This document shows positions 1 to 11,339 of a DNA stretch of 64,000 bases, one piece after another. The stretch is from CAZGIF01 sp964526045 (GTDB lineage Bacteria; Patescibacteriota; Gracilibacteria; Absconditabacterales; Absconditicoccaceae): positions 123,356-187,355 of the forward strand of contig CAZGIF010000004.1 of assembly GCA_964526045.1 (NCBI GenBank). Direction: 5' to 3'. The position numbers were made by a program, and so were the translations under genes. Within the stretch, counting starts at the first letter, position 1, and each line of letters opens with the position of its first letter. Below the pieces are notes generated by a model, which did no database searches, was not told the origin of the DNA, and saw only the letters and a program-made list of their open reading frames with translations.

Positions 1-274
1 GATATGCATCGTATGGTCGTTCGTCTCGAATATGTACACCATTTTTCACAAGATATTGAATATTCGTATCTCATTGCAAAAACCATAAAAGTTCATGTAT
101 AATTCATTTTATAAATACTTTTTTTGTTGTCAGTAGAGGGAATCATTCACGCAAATTAAATCTCATTTGATATCCAAAAACAGATGTTACTGCTACTCAT
201 TGTCTAATTGATTCTTGTCATTTTTTTGTACCAGCTGCGAGGATGTGTTCCAATAAATCATGATATTGACGCAT
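1..274 (-). CDS. thyA: Thymidylate synthase, N-terminal part (cut by window edge)
   Basis: ThyA makes dTMP from dUMP with methylene-tetrahydrofolate; folA lies about 8.5 kb away. Reading minus-strand TGA as Gly gives an uninterrupted ThyA N-terminus: MRQYHDLLEHIL, then SVFGYQMRFNL, GFPLLTTKK and IIHELLWFLQGDTN, all hallmarks of the family in the right order. The Arg that binds phosphate (SIRQG) is present. The usual WDEW folate-site motif reads RDER here, a divergence worth noting. The ATG at 274 is about 13 nt downstream of a TATACT box. The gene continues beyond position 1, so the catalytic Cys is not in view. Confidence 0.93.
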
Positions 275-287
275 ATAATTACAAAAA

Positions 288-293
288 AGTATA
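288..293 (-). promoter_or_regulatory. -10 box (TATACT) for thyA
   Basis: TATACT on the minus strand ends 13 nt before the thyA ATG, and no purine-rich ribosome-binding site lies between. It forms a divergent promoter pair with the TATAAG box of the gene at 336. This is a motif match only. Confidence 0.4.
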
Positions 294-321
294 AAACAAT
301 TGATTTTGTCTCTAATTTTTG

Positions 322-327
322 TATAAG
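322..327 (+). promoter_or_regulatory. -10 box (TATAAG) for the GH26-like gene
   Basis: TATAAG lies 8 nt before the ATG at 336, so transcription would start at or next to the start codon (a leaderless transcript). No Shine-Dalgarno sequence is seen. Inferred from the motif and spacing. Confidence 0.35.
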
Positions 328-335
328 AAACAGTA

Positions 336-1682
336 ATGTACTATCAACAACAAATCACAACATTTTTTGTAAAAATACTAAAAATATCAATCTGACTGCG
401 ATCTGTGTCAGGTATTTTTTTTTGAGTTTGATTTTGATATCTCTTATGATTCAAATCAGCAGATAATAGTGTACAAAACATTGAAGATATAGAAAAAAAC
501 TATCCAGTAGAAGATATTCCGATTGTAGGATTTATTTTTGATTCATTTGATATTGCAGAAAAAAAAATAATCGTAGAAATGACATCAAATTTAGGAAAAG
601 ATAGAATTTTTCACATAACCCTTTCACCAAAAAAACATACTGCACAAGAAGTTGCTGATTGAGTATATGACACAGAATATAAACATTTATTTTCTTTGAT
701 CAAAACACTAGATATAACTGTCATATTTAGGACAATGCACGAAATGAATGGTGGACGATACCCGTGGGGTTCAGATCCAGAGTCTTTTAAAAAAGCACGA
801 AAACATGTCTATTGACTTGCACAAGAAGCTTGATTAGACAATCATAATATTCTCTTTTCATTCTCGGTAAATCATCGAGATGTTCCTACGTTTGAAGATA
901 TTCCGCATAAACAATCAACATTAATTTTTTGTGAACCTGACAAAAAAGCAACTCTAGGCTGTGCAACATTTGAAGATTATTACCCTTGAGATGCTTATGT
1001 AGATCTTGTTGGATTTAGTTTTTATAATCGAGGAAGATCAGTATATAATAGGGCACGGATGCAACCAAGACAAATTCTTGACGACCCACGTTGGCGTACA
1101 CTAGCAAGACTTAAATCACTTTGAAAACCTTTGTTTATAGATGAAGTAGGAACTGCATCTGTATGGTATAATTGACCATTTGATGCTACATGAACAAAAG
1201 CGAAAAAAATATATGAAACTGACTATAAGCGCAAAAATGAACGACTATATAATCTCAAATTATTATTAGAAGAAGAAGAATCAATTGTTGGGGCAATGTA
1301 CTTTAATTCAGATTTTACGCATTGATTGCAAAGATATTCTTGAGGAGAAACAGATTGGTCAGTTATCAATACATTTACAAAAAAAACCTACTATGCAATC
1401 TATGACCTCATGAGAGCAAATGAGGTATTACAAAACACAGCACTGCGAAAAATGTTTGATAGTAGTTATATCAAAACAAAACAAGATAAAATACGTATTC
1501 GTACTAGTCAGCAAGACATAATTGTGGCTTTAGCTTTGCGTATTAAACAAACGTCTCCAGACAAAGAAGAACAAAAAATTGCCATACAAAAAGTCAGAGA
1601 TAGCTTAGTCAATATGACACCTTCTCAAGCAAAAATACGGACACAAAGACTTGATACCATAGAAAAACTACTTGCACATTAA
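336..1682 (+). CDS. GH26-like glycoside hydrolase, membrane-anchored or secreted
   Basis: Length is 448 aa with TGA read as Gly. The N-terminus has a hydrophobic stretch (about residues 12-40, GIFFFGVGFGYLLGF) that acts as a signal or anchor. The core has RTMHEMNG near residues 132-139 followed by RYPWG, the signature around the acid/base Glu in family 26 beta-mannanases, and FSFSVNH and DLVGFSFYN further on. PLFIDEVGT near residue 269 supplies the expected nucleophile Glu on a beta strand. The last 90 residues are a Lys/Gln-rich helical tail. The likely role is cleavage of an extracellular beta-glycan; the substrate is not deducible. It is divergent from thyA, separated by 61 nt. Confidence 0.75.
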
Positions 1683-1694
1683 TGTCTATTGTTT

Positions 1695-2765
1695 CTATTT
1701 TCACAATGAAGCCATAAGTTTTGCTTGATTTTCTATTGTCATAGTTTGAATAATGTCGTCAATATCTCCACTCAAAATTCACGGTAAATTTGATCGAGAT
1801 TGTTTGATACGATGATCCGTTACTCTGTCTTGTGGAAAATTATATGTACGTATTTTTTCAGACCTATCTCATGTTCCTATTTGATCTCATCTTATTTCTC
1901 TAGATTCTGCAGTCTTTTTTTCTTGTTCTAACTGATACAGTTTTGCTTTAAGTATATTTCGAGCTTTTTCTTTGTTATGCATTTGTGATTTAGAATCAGC
2001 AATTGTAACAATTATACCTGTTGGTTGATGACGCAATCTTACTCACGTTTGGTTCTTATTAGCATTTTGTCATCACGCAGAAGAAGCAGCAAATGTATCC
2101 ATCTCTACATCTTTTGGATCAATATCGACATGCACATCATCAATTTCTGGCATTATTGCAACCGTAATTGTAGATGTATGCACTCTTCATTGAGACTCAG
2201 TTTGTGGAATTCTTTGTACTCTATGTACACCACTTTCTCGTTTCAGTTTCTCATATACATTTTCTCAAGAAATCTTAATCATAGCAAATTTTAGTCAACC
2301 TATGTCAGAAAGTTGTTCTTCAACAACATCTGTTTTCCATGACTGTTTTTGTGCATACATCAAATATGCTCTCAACAATTCTGAAGCAAAAAGTCATGCT
2401 TCATCACCTCATGCAGCTGGTCTGATTTCCAAATAAATATTTTTATCATCATCTTCATCTTTTGGTAACAATGCAATTTTTACTTTTTCTTCCAATGCTT
2501 TAAGAGTTTCTCTTCATTCTTGGATTTGCATATCTGCCAAATCTTTCATTTCTTGATCATCAGATTCTGCATAGATTTCTTTTCATTCTTGAACAGCATC
2601 ATATGCTCCTATATACTCAATAGCCAATGTTTTAAGATCGCTAAGACGAGAAATTTCTTTTCATACTTTTTTGAGTTTATCCATATCTGTCATAATATCC
2701 GGATGCATCATTTGCGCCTCCAAATCTTGATATGTTTTCAAAATTTCACGTAATCTTTTTATCAT
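1695..2765 (-). CDS. prfA: Peptide chain release factor 1
   Basis: Length is 356 aa, normal for RF1. RF1 reads UAA and UAG and triggers peptide release on the ribosome. The codon-recognition motif is PQT (in RIPQTESQGRVHTS), the PxT type of RF1 and not the SPF type of RF2. The catalytic GGQ (residues 231-233; AASAGGQNANKN) is encoded TGA-TGA-CAA at 2067-2075, so this gene itself needs UGA read as Gly. The RPAAGGDEAGLFASEL block is also present. It ends in TAG. RF1-only termination is what a UGA-recoding genome requires, although absence of RF2 cannot be shown from one window. Confidence 0.97.
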
Positions 2766-2858
2766 AACTTTCAAAAAAAATAATAAATACTGACTGGTTG
2801 TATGTAACGTACTTGCTTGAATATATACCCGAGAGGTGAATGGAAAGCAAGCTATTCG

Positions 2859-3518
2859 TTACCAAAAAATTTGTGTCAACAATCAATAAATGATATAAAA
2901 AATATAGGTTCACACATTGGAAATATACATAGAAATAAGGCCACTTCATGGACCAAGCACCACTAACAAAAACACTATATACATAATTCTTTGGTAATTG
3001 TAAGATGTAAGTTTTTTCACAAATTTGGGGAAAAAATACTGTACAAATCTAAACCCATCTAATGGCCATAATGGAATGAGATTAAACAAGCCTAATGCAA
3101 TATTTATCCAAGAAAACATATACCAAAAACTAAGAACAATATCTTGTTGTATTGCATCTCAAAGTGGAACAAAAGGCAAAAACATCAAATCCGTATAGAA
3201 AAACATAACCAATATTCACATTACTGCTAATATAAAGTTAGTTGCTGGTCATGCAAGTGCTACTAACAATTCATCTCTTAATGGATTTTTGTAGTAGGCA
3301 GGATTAACTTGAACTGGTTTTCACCGCCCAAATCATATCAAAAAAATAAGAACAAATCAAAAAACATCAATATGAGCCATTGGATTGACCGTTAATCTTC
3401 ATTGTAGTTTTGGTGTAGGATCTCATAATTTATCAGAAGCTCGAGCATGCGCATATTCGTGTAATCAGATTGACACAACGTATGTAATTCACAAAAATAA
3501 GATGTTCTGAATATCCAT
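2859..3518 (-). CDS. M50 (site-2 protease family) membrane metalloprotease
   Basis: Length is 219 aa and polytopic. HEYAH (residues 20-24) in the first transmembrane helix is the zinc-binding HExxH. NPMAHID, a Gly/Ala-rich LVALAGPATNF segment and NLIPLWPLDG (the NPxDG-type third zinc ligand) follow in the order typical of compact Rip1/SpoIVFB-like site-2 proteases. No PDZ domain is visible. Several conserved glycines are TGA. The likely role is intramembrane cleavage of a membrane-anchored regulator or signal peptide; the substrate is unknown. It lies 93 nt upstream of prfA on the same strand. Confidence 0.88.
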
Positions 3519-3660
3519 AAAAGTAGTTTAAACAAAATATATATTATGAGTTATGGTAGAGTTTTAGCTTTAATTTGCAAGCAAAAACGTACTATTGCAT
3601 TTGTTTTATAAAAACATAAAATACAAAAGTATATTTTCATTTTTTTTGGATATTCCAAAC

Positions 3661-4719
3661 ATGACATTAGAATCATTAACTGTGCAACAATTTTTGTTGC
3701 AAATTTACCAAAGGAAACCAGAATTGCAAAAAGAACAACAACTTATCATAACATATGTACAAACAATACTCAAAAAAAAATCATCTCTTGTTATTGACGA
3801 TACTTTTTTGCAAGCAATAGAGCAGCATATACAAGAGATTCATACAAAAAACAAGGCTGAACATGAACGTCAACAACAAGAAAAAAAGATTGCACAGCAA
3901 GAAATCATATCCAAGCAAGAGCATACCGATACCACTCAAAATAATATAACATCTCATACAAATAGTGTAGATTGAACAAACAATCGTAATGCAACAAAAC
4001 AAACAAACAAATCACAAATCACGACTAATCAGAAATCACCAAAAAAATCTTTTGCAAAATGATTTGTTCGATGATTGTCACTCGCAACTTTTGTTATCAC
4101 TATAACATATGGTGTTGCTCATTTATTGTGACCATATCGATGATGGTGATTTATACAAAAAGCATATGCTCCTACAAATCAAACAGAACAAGTAGAAACA
4201 ATAGACATAGAACAAAAAACACTATTACCTAACATACAACAACCAGAAACAGCAGAAATATTTTGGACAAAAAGTACATTTGTTTCTTGAGAACAATCTT
4301 TTTGAAACTTTGTAGCTTCAACATGAGATACTCAAAAATTAGCTCTTGATCAACAACGAAACACATGCAAATTTATATATTCATGAGAAAAACTAGAGTT
4401 ACCTGCTCAAGAAAGAGTATTATCTCGAAATTGATGAAACTATGAACGAACGTTTTATCCTCTTGAACAAGATTTTGATGCTATTGTAAATACTGCCTTA
4501 CGTCTGGGGACTACTTGTGAAACCACAAATACTAATATTTTGCCAACACTACTGCTTACACAGCCTCGTATGATATTTGCACTACATCAAAAAACCACCT
4601 GACCTTTTCTTATACCTCAGATTGTCTTTGACATACAGATACCGCAAGAATCAAGTTGATTAGTAGAAAATATTCCAAAAACCCTCAATGTTAACATAAT
4701 ACAAAATTATTATAACTAA
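3661..4719 (+). CDS. Single-pass membrane protein, unknown function
   Basis: Length is 352 aa. A Gln/Lys/Glu-rich cytoplasmic N-terminal region (about 130 residues, partly helical) is followed by one transmembrane segment near residues 138-158 (LSLATFVITITYGVAHLLG) and an extracytoplasmic domain of about 190 residues that includes two Cys. I do not recognise a family. A start 22 codons upstream (ATG at 3595) is also open, but the ATG at 3661 begins a more ordinary protein. It is followed closely by trpS, which has its own promoter box. Confidence 0.65.
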
Positions 4720-4729
4720 AAATTTATAT

Positions 4730-4735
4730 TATAAT
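4730..4735 (+). promoter_or_regulatory. -10 box (TATAAT) for trpS
   Basis: A consensus TATAAT lies 12 nt before the trpS ATG with no Shine-Dalgarno sequence between. A start site 6-7 nt downstream leaves a leader of only a few bases. Confidence 0.5.
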
Positions 4736-4747
4736 TCTATCTAAACC

Positions 4748-5722
4748 ATGAGAATATTAACATGAATAAAACCCACATGAGATATTCATATTTGAAACTA
4801 TTTTTGAGCACTAGAACCACTTGTTCGTCTTTCTCATACATACCCCAAAGCAGATATTTTCTCATTTGTTCCAAATATGCATGCTCTGACATCTTTTCAT
4901 GACCCTATCGGCATCAAAAAAAACACCATAAATTGAGTAAAAATTGCTCTTGCTTGTGGAGTAGATCCTGAGAGATATTTTATTTATAGTCAATCTGATA
5001 TTGCTGCGCATGCTCAATTGACACGAGTTCTTTCTTGTCTTACACATATGTGATTTATGGAAAGAATGCACGTGTACAAAGATGCAATTGCAAAGGGAAC
5101 ACAACATGATATTAGTGTAGGAACTTTCACATATCCTATTTTGATGGCAGTTGATATATTGCTATATGACACGACACATGTTCCTGTAGGACAAGATCAA
5201 AAACAACATATAGAATATGCAAGAGATATTGCACAAAAATTTAATAATATGTATGGAGAAACATTTGTTTTACCAGAGGCAATTGTGCAAGAAGATGTTG
5301 CCGTTGTTCCATGAATAGACGGACGTAAAATGTCAAAATCATATAACAATGTCTTATCATTTGTTGATACAGAAAAAACAATACTCAAAAAAATAAAACA
5401 AATCCCAACAGAAACAAAAACAGTTGAAGAACCAAAAGATCCTGACGTATGTAATGTCTATAATATCACAAAGCTTTTCCTCACCCCTACAGAAGACGAA
5501 GCACTAAGAAGAAAATATCAAGCATGATGATTAAGCTACAAAGTGGCAAAAGAATATCTTTTTGAGAAAATTATAGATTTTATGAAGCCAATTCAAGCAA
5601 AATTTGAAACGATTTCTGATGAATATGTAATAGAACTTCTCAAAAAAAATGCACCAAGAGCTTGAGCAATCGCAGAACAAAAAGTACAAGATGTTTACAA
5701 AAAAATATGATTTACTTTGTAA
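4748..5722 (+). CDS. trpS: Tryptophanyl-tRNA synthetase
   Basis: Length is 324 aa, the family norm. This class I synthetase charges tRNA-Trp. The N-terminus GIKPTGDIHIGNYFGAL contains the HIGH-type motif (residues 14-17). TTHVPVGQDQKQHIEYARDIA is characteristic of TrpRS and not TyrRS. KMSKS is at residues 194-198. The C-terminal helical anticodon-binding part ends in TAA. Conserved Gly codons, including those in GIDGRKMSKS and the TGGD-like loop, are TGA. It is followed by the htrA-like gene after 9 nt, so the two are probably co-transcribed. Confidence 0.97.
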
Positions 5723-5731
5723 TACCTTAAG

Positions 5732-6913
5732 ATGAAACGTCAAAACACACTCATGATATTGAGTATAGTTGTCAGCGTGCTAGCGGTCAGTATAAGTTTT
5801 TTTTCTCTCTTTTTGTCACAAAATTCTACAAAAAACCAACTCCTCTCTTTGTATGACAATACTACAAAAAATTCACCTGACCAAGATAGTACATACCAGT
5901 TGCCTACACAAAGTGCTGCTTGAGTTGTACAAAATTCCATTATTGATGTTATTGAGGCGGTATCTCCTTCTGTGGTAAATATCATCATTAGCAAAAATAT
6001 GACGTACTTTTTGCAAGATCCAGCCAGATATTGGAGATGAACAATGGTAGAAAAAAAGGCACAAATATGATGAGGAAGCTGAATAATTGCAAGCAAAGAT
6101 TGACTTATCCTCACTAACAAACACGTAGTTGAAGATGTAGATGCCGAATATAGTGTTATTCTCAACAACTGAAAAGTTTATACTGCCCAAAGTGTTCGAA
6201 TTGACCCAACGATCGACATTGCTGTGTTACAAGTTGTCGATCAACAAGGAAATATTCCAGATGATCTACAACCAGCATCATTTGTAGATTTTCGTGATGA
6301 AGTTCGTATCTGACAATTTGCAATAGCAATTGGAAATGCATTAGCAGAATATCAAAACTCTGTAACACTTGGGATTATTAGTGCACTCAATAGACAATTG
6401 GATGCAGAAAAGAAAGATAGTCTCTATATTGGTTTATATCAAACAGATACACCAATCAATCCAGGAAATAGCTGAGGACCATTGCTAAATATCTACTGAC
6501 AAGTACTATGAATAAACACCGCAATCACAGCAATATGAGATGGAATATGATTTGCTTTGCCAGTTAATCAACAATTTATTGATGCTACAATAGACAGTTT
6601 ACGCACATATAATAGCATTAAAAGACCGTTTTTGTGAGTGGAATACGTTGACCTCAACAAACCCGTTGCATTAGAGCTTGGAGTACAACAAGAACTTGGA
6701 GTTTTTGTACAAAGGGTTGTTAGTGGAACACCTGCAGACAAAGCTGATATTCAAAAAGGCGACATTATACTTTCAATTAATGACTTTACAATAACAAAAA
6801 CATTACCATTTATGTACCATATCTATCAATTTAAGCCAAATGATACGGTTGAATTCAAAATACTAAGAAATGATACAATACTTACAAAAAACATACAATT
6901 ATGAACTTTATAA
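5732..6913 (+). CDS. HtrA/DegP-type serine protease with PDZ domain
   Basis: Length is 393 aa. An N-terminal signal anchor (residues 7-28) exports a trypsin-like protease domain with the complete catalytic triad: His131 (TNKHVV), Asp162 (TIDIAVL) and Ser247 in GNSGGP, where the first Gly after Ser is TGA. One PDZ domain follows (about residues 300-390; LGVEYVDLN and GTPADKADIQKGDIILSIN). This matches HtrA family envelope quality-control proteases with one PDZ domain. It likely degrades misfolded exported proteins, consistent with the many large secreted proteins in this window. Confidence 0.95.
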
Positions 6914-7047
6914 TCAATATACAGTTATACAACATAATTTTGTAATAATGTAAACTATAGGTCAGATTATTTTTTTTTGTTTTTGCATGTGGTCTAGTAT
7001 CTGAGTATACTATGATTATACGATTTTAGTTTACTTATCGATATTTG

Positions 7048-7689
7048 ATGTATTATATTACTGATGAAGAAGTTGCCTTTATTGAACACTGCAAAGAAGA
7101 ATGAAGATACGACGAGGCACTCAAAAAAGTAAACTATATTTTGACAAAAGACCCTACAAACGAGGAAGCACTGCTTCAAGTTGCAGATATCGAATATAGA
7201 AAATGAGAAATTGATAAAGCATGAAAAGCAGTCGATTTTTTGAATGCAACTAACAACAATGAAGATGCAATGTGATTGTACATAAAATGAGTTTTGGAAA
7301 TGGAAAAAAACAAATGGTCTTCTGCAAGAAAATACTTCAAAAAAGCATTACAAATCACTGCATATGAAAATCATGAAATTGTAAGATGCTATGGTTTGTG
7401 TGAGTATTGGTATGGAAATAGAGAAAAATGAGTCACGTTTATTGAAGATGCATTTGAAATCAATAAATATGATGCAGAAGTGATATACAACCTTATAGAA
7501 GTATATTTATTAGAATATAGATATACTAAAGCAAAAAAGATGATTCATCGATACAAAAAAAACTATGATAAATTAGAAACATTTGATAAAGAGATTTCCT
7601 ATTATGACGAAAAAATAAAACTTTTTGATAGCTTTGTAGCTAATTATGGAAACAAAAGCGAAGTACTTACTTCTAAAAAATCACAGTAA
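7048..7689 (+). CDS. TPR-repeat protein
   Basis: Length is 213 aa, with no signal peptide. Successive 34-residue helix-turn-helix units are visible (YDEALKKVNYILTKDPTNEEAL, IDKAGKAVDFLNATNNNEDAM, WSSARKYFKKALQI), with the small/large residue spacing of tetratricopeptide repeats across about residues 10-180. It is a scaffold or adaptor; the partner is unknown. It is followed by a strong terminator, so it forms its own transcription unit. Confidence 0.75.
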
Positions 7690-7717
7690 AAAATAGATAA
7701 TTTTCTTACCAATAAAG

Positions 7718-7744
7718 AAACACACAATTAACGTGTGTTTTTTT
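7718..7744 (+). terminator. Rho-independent terminator after the TPR gene
   Basis: A perfect 8-bp stem, AAACACAC/GTGTGTTT, with a 7-nt loop runs straight into a T tract. It sits between the TPR gene and ftsX. Confidence 0.85.
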
Positions 7745-7812
7745 GTATAAATATACTAGACATTGCTTTTGATTTGTGTAGTATAAAGACAATATTTATC
7801 TTTGTGGTGCAT

Positions 7813-8790
7813 ATGTTTTCTCGTCCATCTGATATTAGTCAATCAATGATAATCGATGATATCAAAAGCATGTTGAGATATGGTCGAAAAGCATTTGCCA
7901 TTACTGTACTCATACTATCATTTCTTCTTTTTTTCCTAAACATATTGATTGGAATTGGAAACAATATGTCAAGATTTTCGAATCAACTAAAATCTACACT
8001 AAGCTTCAAGTTTTTTGTATTAGATGATACAGAAAAAGAAGATCTTATCACAGACAAAGTTCTTTTTTTGCAAAGAAAACTCGATGAACAATGAATAAGT
8101 AGTCTCTATGTTTCAAAACAAGACGCACGAAATTATATGACCAAACAAATACCAGATATTATATGAAAATTCGATGAATACAGAATAAACAACCCTTTCC
8201 CAGCTATGCTAGAAGTAAAAATAGTTGATGAAAATGATTATAAAACTTTGCAAACAATTGTACCAGAATTTGCAGATATTATTACAAACCCCGATGAAGT
8301 TTGAAAATGAGTATCTATTGCAGAACAAGAATCTACAACAATAAAAGCACTGACGTTTTCAAACTTTTTGGTAACTTGATCATACTTTTTGATTGTTATA
8401 TTTATTGTTATTTTGTTAACAATTCTCTACTTTTTACTAAGAATTTTGACCAACAAATTTCATGAAAAAATTGAACTCAAAAAACTTTTGTGAGCAAGTT
8501 ACAATCAAATCGCTTTGCCATTTATTTGAATTTCACTTGCGGTATTTATAGTAGGTTTTATTTGTATGCTATTGCTCAATGTGTGATTGGATATGTATTT
8601 GCAATCCAAAGATTTTTCGCTGATATTTTTTGTAGATGTATTTTCTTTGGATATAGTTCCCCAAAATATCGGAGCATATTTGACAGCAGCCCGATACGTG
8701 CTTGTGATTGAATTTATAGTCTTGTCATTACTTATCGTTTTTTCAAATGGAATCTTTTTACAAAGAGTGATTAGAAAAGCATGAAATTAG
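7813..8790 (+). CDS. ftsX: Cell-division permease FtsX
   Basis: Length is 325 aa. It has the FtsX layout: a cytoplasmic N-terminus, TM1 (about residues 28-50, AITVLILSFLLFFLNILI), a large extracytoplasmic loop and three C-terminal TM helices. KKLLGASYNQIALPF before the second hydrophobic pair is the conserved FtsX coupling-helix motif. FtsX normally pairs with the ATPase FtsE to activate peptidoglycan hydrolases at the septum; no ftsE is adjacent here. The stop codon TAG lies inside the start of folA (10-nt overlap). Confidence 0.85.
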
Positions 8791-9281
8791 ATCTATGTAT
8801 GATAGTTGCTATGGATCCCGAGCGCCATATTGGATATCAAAATACAATTCCACGACACTACCCACAAGATATGAAATATTTTAAGCAAAAGACCAGCTGA
8901 CACGTTGTTGTTATGTGAAGAAAGACATTCGAATCAATTGGCAAGGCACTTCCAAACAGAGATAATATTGTACTTTCTACCAATCAAGACTTTGCTCCAT
9001 CGTGAGTTACTGTGATTGATAGCGTGAGTTCTTGCTTACACTATCTAAAAACCACATATACAAATAGCGACAAAAAAATATTTATCATATGATGATCTTA
9101 TATATATACGGCATTTTTGCCATATACTCAAAAGATATATCTGACTGCTATCAAGAAAACATACAAATGAGATGTTTTTTTCCCAGTATTTGAAGATGAA
9201 TTTACACAGACGGAAGCAATACAAGACGAAAATATGGATTTTATAACATACACAAGACACATATCTTCAATCGAAGATTAA
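8781..9281 (+). CDS. folA: Dihydrofolate reductase
   Basis: Length is 166 aa. It regenerates tetrahydrofolate for ThyA. MIVAMDPERHIGYQNTIP contains the nucleotide and substrate loop. The catalytic acid is the Asp in YPQDMKYF. GRKTFESIGKALPNR and FIIGGSYIYTAFLPY are the two classical NADPH-binding signatures; the Gly-Gly in the second is TGA-TGA. The LPW tripeptide is replaced by IPR. The ATG overlaps the end of ftsX (translational coupling likely), and the 3' end overlaps the convergent virB4-like gene by a few bases. Confidence 0.95.
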
Positions 9282-11314
9282 GCGACATCCGTTGTCAGAA
9301 AAGCTTTTTCTCATGGAGAAGCTAACACTTTGATTGCAACATGTTGATTTCATGCAAAGATGAGTCATTCTCACACGTTAGAACTAACAAGTCTATGTTT
9401 TTCTGCTTCAGAGAGTCACAAAAGACTATCCATTGTTTTGATTGAGGTTGTTGATTGTTTCAATAGAATTTGAAATGGTGAATTCGAAAGAATTGGTTTC
9501 CCATACTTGCTTTTCATAAAATCTTCAATATCTTGAGAAATTGTTGTAATTCATAATCAGTATTTTCTTGCTCTTTTGATTAATCAAAACAAAAAATTTG
9601 CAGACGTATCATTTTGCAACATAATCCAAGCTTCATCACACACAAGCATTCTTTTTTTCTTGACCGATCTTACTTGCGCCCAAATATAGTTCAAAACACT
9701 GTACATAGCTGGAGTTTTGAGAGCGTCTTCCAAATCTCTTATACTAAATACTGTCAATGGATTATTAACATCAACATTTGTCTGATTATTAAAAATCTTT
9801 GCAAACGTTCACGTTACATACTTGCTCAATTTGAGCGCCAACTCCTCTCCTCATTCCATTCCATCAAGAATATTATACAGATCTTGCATAATTGGGATTT
9901 CTTTGTTGGAATAATCATCCTCTTCGACGGTAATTCATTTTAATTGATATGTTGTTTGAATAGCTTTATCCAAAATAGACTCATCTTGGGCAGATATTCA
10001 TCAAATCAAAATATGAACTAATCATATCAAATCCATTATTTTTCATCTCAAGAGATCTCATGTTCCATAATCTCTATCTGATATTTTTGGAGGTAAATCA
10101 AAAGGATTGATAAACTGACTTGATCACGTAGATATATTAATATACGTTCCACCTAGTTTTTCACACAAAGATTTGTATTCGTTTTCTGGATCAATTACCA
10201 TAACTTCAATACCGTTCATGAGGTATCTCATTATCTCAAGCTTTACTGTAAAAGATTTTCACGCTCACGATGTTGCCAAAACAACACTATTCATGTTTGG
10301 CAAAGAACTATTAAACCTATCAAAAATAATTAGTGATCACGTATGCAAATTGACCCCATACAAAATTCATGTTTTGGTAAAAATATCACTAGAAATAAAA
10401 GGAAAACTTCACGCCAATGATGTAGAAATTGAACTTCTTGTGATTCCAAGCTCGTCTATACACAAAGGAAATGTACTCACAAGTCATTCATCCATTCTTT
10501 GAACAGCTGGTTTAATCTTTACTCAAAGCGAAGAAAATAGTTGTTCTAACTTTTTCCCGTTTTCGTTAAGCTTATCCTTTTCTTCTTGATAAATAGTAAT
10601 ATACATACCAAGTTCAAAATAACTTTCTTCATGTGTTGCTAATTTTTGTCTAATTGTTTCGACATCTCTATACTTGAGCTCAAGATCTGTATCAACCGTG
10701 ATTCACTTTCTTTGAGATTCATTCAACTCAGCTTTTATTTGGGTTGACTTTGTTCTCAAAACTGTTTGCATTCAAGCACTATCTTCCTTGTACAAAAAAA
10801 ATCAAATATCCCACTTACACTCAAAAGATAAAATATCTCTCGTTCGCAACGCCTCAACATACGAAGGATAGTCTTGCACATAGTATGTTTTAGAAAACAA
10901 TCCTGAAATATTACAATTCATTCATTCCAATTGCCAAAACGATGGAGCAATATGTGATTTATAGTCTGCGATTATTCATGCATGATGACTATCTGTTTCC
11001 AAAATATATTTTCTCAATTCACTCGTCAATTGCTTATCAGAATACTCTTCATCAGGCAAACGCATCAAGTATTGCACTTGATCTTTTAGAGGCATTCCAA
11101 CTATAGATTTATTTTCATGAGTTTGTTTTTTGGGAGTAGAAGACGCAGTTCACGATACTCATGCATCAAAAAACGAACGTAACATTCATAGCAGTCAGGT
11201 TGGTTTTTTTTTGTCTGGTTCTAATTGGGAAATATCTACACTAGGATATCATCATTGTTGTACAAAAGCTGTATAATCTGTATCATAAACAACATTTTTA
11301 AAACTATCAATCAT
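9278..11314 (-). CDS. VirB4/TraC-type secretion ATPase
   Basis: Length is 678 aa. Walker A is ATSGAGKSF near residues 345-353, followed by GIEVMVIDPENEY, the diagnostic strand after the P-loop in VirB4 proteins. Walker B is RMLVCDEAW near residue 558. The C-terminus has the VirB4 ending (LLKQS, LSLSEAEKH, GEGLIFAGNQHVAIKVLASPGE). These hexameric ATPases energise type IV secretion or conjugation-like machines at the inner membrane. The membrane-protein gene 25 nt upstream is presumably its partner. No relaxase, coupling protein or other VirB component is in the window. Confidence 0.92.
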
Positions 11315-11339
11315 ATATAATTCGCAAAAAATAAACTGA

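Noticed and set aside
1..102. Short open frame on the + strand reaching a TAA at 100-102
   Set aside because: The minus strand in the same place encodes a convincing ThyA N-terminus, so this frame is a shadow.
260..466. Open frame of 68 codons on the + strand
   Set aside because: It overlaps the promoter region and N-terminus of the GH26-like gene in another frame and has no recognisable protein character.
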